This document shows positions 5,321-6,102 of a stretch of DNA of 6,102 nt, piece by piece. Position 1 is the stretch's first letter. Every line of letters starts with the position of its first letter. Both the position numbers and the translations under genes were made by a program. Source of the stretch: Rhodospirillaceae bacterium (GTDB lineage Bacteria; Pseudomonadota; Alphaproteobacteria; UBA11073); the NCBI GenBank assembly GCA_003536545.1, contig DPZW01000105.1, positions 1-6,102 on the forward strand, written 5' to 3'. The notes under the pieces were generated by a model. That model made no database searches. It saw only the letters and a program-made list of their open reading frames with translations, and was not told the origin of the DNA.

Positions 5321-5800
5321 ATGGCAAAAAAATCTGACGCAGAAATTTTACTGGGCTTCAAGCGGGTCTGCCCAGCCTGCAATACGCGTTATTACGATAT
5401 GGGCAAAGTCCCGCCAATCTGCCCGCATTGCGGCACGGAATATAACCCCGAAGCGCTGTTGAAATCGCGCCGCAATCGCCCAATTGAAGAAGAGGAAGTG
5501 AAAATCAAGCCATCCAAGGCGAAAACCAAGGTGCCGGATGATGACGAGGAAGAGGAAGAAGTGATCGAATCTTCTGATGATGAGGAAGAGGAAGATGAAA
5601 CGGAAGCAGAATTCGTGGAGCTGGACGGCGAGGCGGAACTGGCACCCGATGAAGATGAAGTCGAGGTCGATATAGATGATGATACCGATGACGAAGAAGA
5701 TGATGATGAAGATGACGGCGTGCTGGAAGATACATCAGACCTGGGCGATGATGACGACCTGGTGGATGTTGAAATCGAAAAAGACGAAGAAGAACGCTAA
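5321..5800 (+). CDS. TIGR02300-like (FYDLN acid) protein: zinc ribbon plus acidic tail
   Basis: The function is unknown. This 159-residue protein matches my memory of the alphaproteobacterial FYDLN-acid family usually found next to aroA. Residues 12-42 (GFKRVCPACNTRYYDMGKVPPICPHCGTEY) form a zinc-ribbon-like module with paired cysteines C17/C20 and C34/C37; RYYDMGK stands where the family has KFYDLN. A basic stretch (48-53, KSRRNR) follows, then an extremely acidic, probably disordered tail: about 60 of the last 105 residues are Asp or Glu, encoded by runs of GAT/GAA/GAG. There is no signal peptide or membrane segment, so it should be cytoplasmic. The ATG has TTGGAG ten bases upstream, a somewhat long spacing. 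It is monocistronic, divergent from aroA and closed by a terminator. The acidic tail suggests binding to basic partners or nucleic-acid mimicry, which is inference only. Confidence 0.85.
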   Translation: MAKKSDAEILLGFKRVCPACNTRYYDMGKVPPICPHCGTEYNPEALLKSRRNRPIEEEEVKIKPSKAKTKVPDDDEEEEEVIESSDDEEEEDETEAEFVELDGEAELAPDEDEVEVDIDDDTDDEEDDDEDDGVLEDTSDLGDDDDLVDVEIEKDEEER

Positions 5801-5821
5801 CCCATCTCTCGATGACACAAT

Positions 5822-5853
5822 AAAAAACAGGCCGGAAATCCCGGCCTGTTTTT
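5822..5853. terminator. Bidirectional intrinsic terminator
   Basis: A 13-bp perfect stem (5823-5835 pairing with 5841-5853, core ACAGGCCGG) with a 5-base loop has T-rich ends on both strands: TTTTT at 5849-5853 on plus, and six T on minus (complement of 5822-5827). It lies 22 bases after the stop of the plus-strand acidic protein and about 20 bases after the stop of the minus-strand barrel gene, so it can end both convergent transcripts. Confidence 0.9.
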
Positions 5854-5872
5854 GTTAATTTTGTTTTTGTTA

Positions 5873-6102
5873 TTATGGCAATCTGAAGCCAACTGAGAAG
5901 CCAAATGTGGCAGTTGTGCGCCATTTGTCAAATGCATTCACACCAACGCCGCCATAGGCATAGGCAAAAGCGTTTCTGCCCAGATCAAAACTTCTTCTGA
6001 AGCCCACAGATGGCATCAGCATGTTATTATTGTAACGCCCTGCACCGGCAGTAAAAGCTGCATAGAAACCACTATCCAGTGGCTTCTCAACCTGGGCCCA
6101 GG
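5873..6102 (-). CDS. C-terminal end of a probable outer-membrane beta-barrel protein (partial)
   Basis: Only the last 75 residues are in the window; the gene continues past the right edge. The readable part is WAQVEKPLDSGFYAAFTAGA, then a GRYNN turn, MLMPSVGFRRSFDLG, NAFAYAYGGVGVNAFDKW and finally TTATFGFSVGFRLP before TAA. Short alternating hydrophobic/polar stretches rich in Gly, Phe and Tyr, separated by turns, suggest beta strands of an outer-membrane barrel. The end FGFSVGFRLP resembles a last strand read by the BAM machinery, although the terminal residue is Pro rather than the usual Phe. I cannot assign a family (porin, autotransporter barrel, OmpA-like or other). It is convergent with the gene at 5321 and shares its terminator. 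The C-terminal frame is clear; the function is a guess from composition. Confidence 0.6.
   Translation of the reverse strand, partial: WAQVEKPLDSGFYAAFTAGAGRYNNNMLMPSVGFRRSFDLGRNAFAYAYGGVGVNAFDKWRTTATFGFSVGFRLP

Noticed and set aside
5530..5795. Possible tandem repeat or simple-sequence DNA from GAT/GAA/GAG runs
   Set aside because: The period is irregular and follows codon boundaries; it is low-complexity coding for an acidic tail, not a DNA repeat array.
5505..5924. Minus-strand frame of 139 codons rich in His, Arg and Pro
   Set aside because: Its composition is produced by reading the GAT/GAA repeats of the acidic tail backwards, and it crosses the bidirectional terminator.

Overview
This window carries a conserved housekeeping cluster of the kind found in Alphaproteobacteria. 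The evidence is the gene order (FYDLN-acid-type protein / aroA / cmk / rpsA / ihfB / pyrF), the S1 protein ending in an alphaproteobacterial-style ASLGGILGAALK tail, an AroA close to the class II (CP4-like) type, and the presence of a TIGR02300-like protein, a family I know mainly from this class. Base composition is moderate, near half G+C by eye. I cannot name the genus.

Layout, left to right. Positions 1-84 form a perfect 24-bp inverted repeat around a 36-base loop and break pyrF. The rest of pyrF (minus strand, start 538) gives the N-terminal two thirds of orotidine-5'-phosphate decarboxylase. Then, all on the minus strand, come ihfB (525-821), an intrinsic terminator (874-907), rpsA (933-2729), a 71-base gap with two hairpins, cmk (2801-3472), mscL (3472-3897) and aroA (3913-5259). 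A 61-base divergent gap separates aroA from a plus-strand gene for a small zinc-ribbon protein with a very acidic tail (5321-5800). A bidirectional terminator (5823-5853) follows. The last 230 bases hold the C-terminal end of a minus-strand gene for a probable outer-membrane beta-barrel protein.

Transcription on the minus strand runs aroA -> mscL -> cmk -> rpsA, with gaps of 15 bases, a 1-base overlap and 71 bases. It then meets the terminator, and ihfB -> pyrF follow with a 14-base overlap. The genes serve chorismate synthesis (AroA), osmotic protection (MscL), pyrimidine nucleotide supply (Cmk, PyrF), translation (S1) and nucleoid architecture (IHF-beta). The less usual member is mscL, placed between aroA and cmk and joined to cmk by a TAATG stop/start.

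I found no mobile element, CRISPR array, RNA gene or clear new system. The strongest anomaly is the fold-back at the left edge. It looks more like a chimeric or mis-assembled contig end than biology, and it makes the pyrF call unreliable past residue 159.
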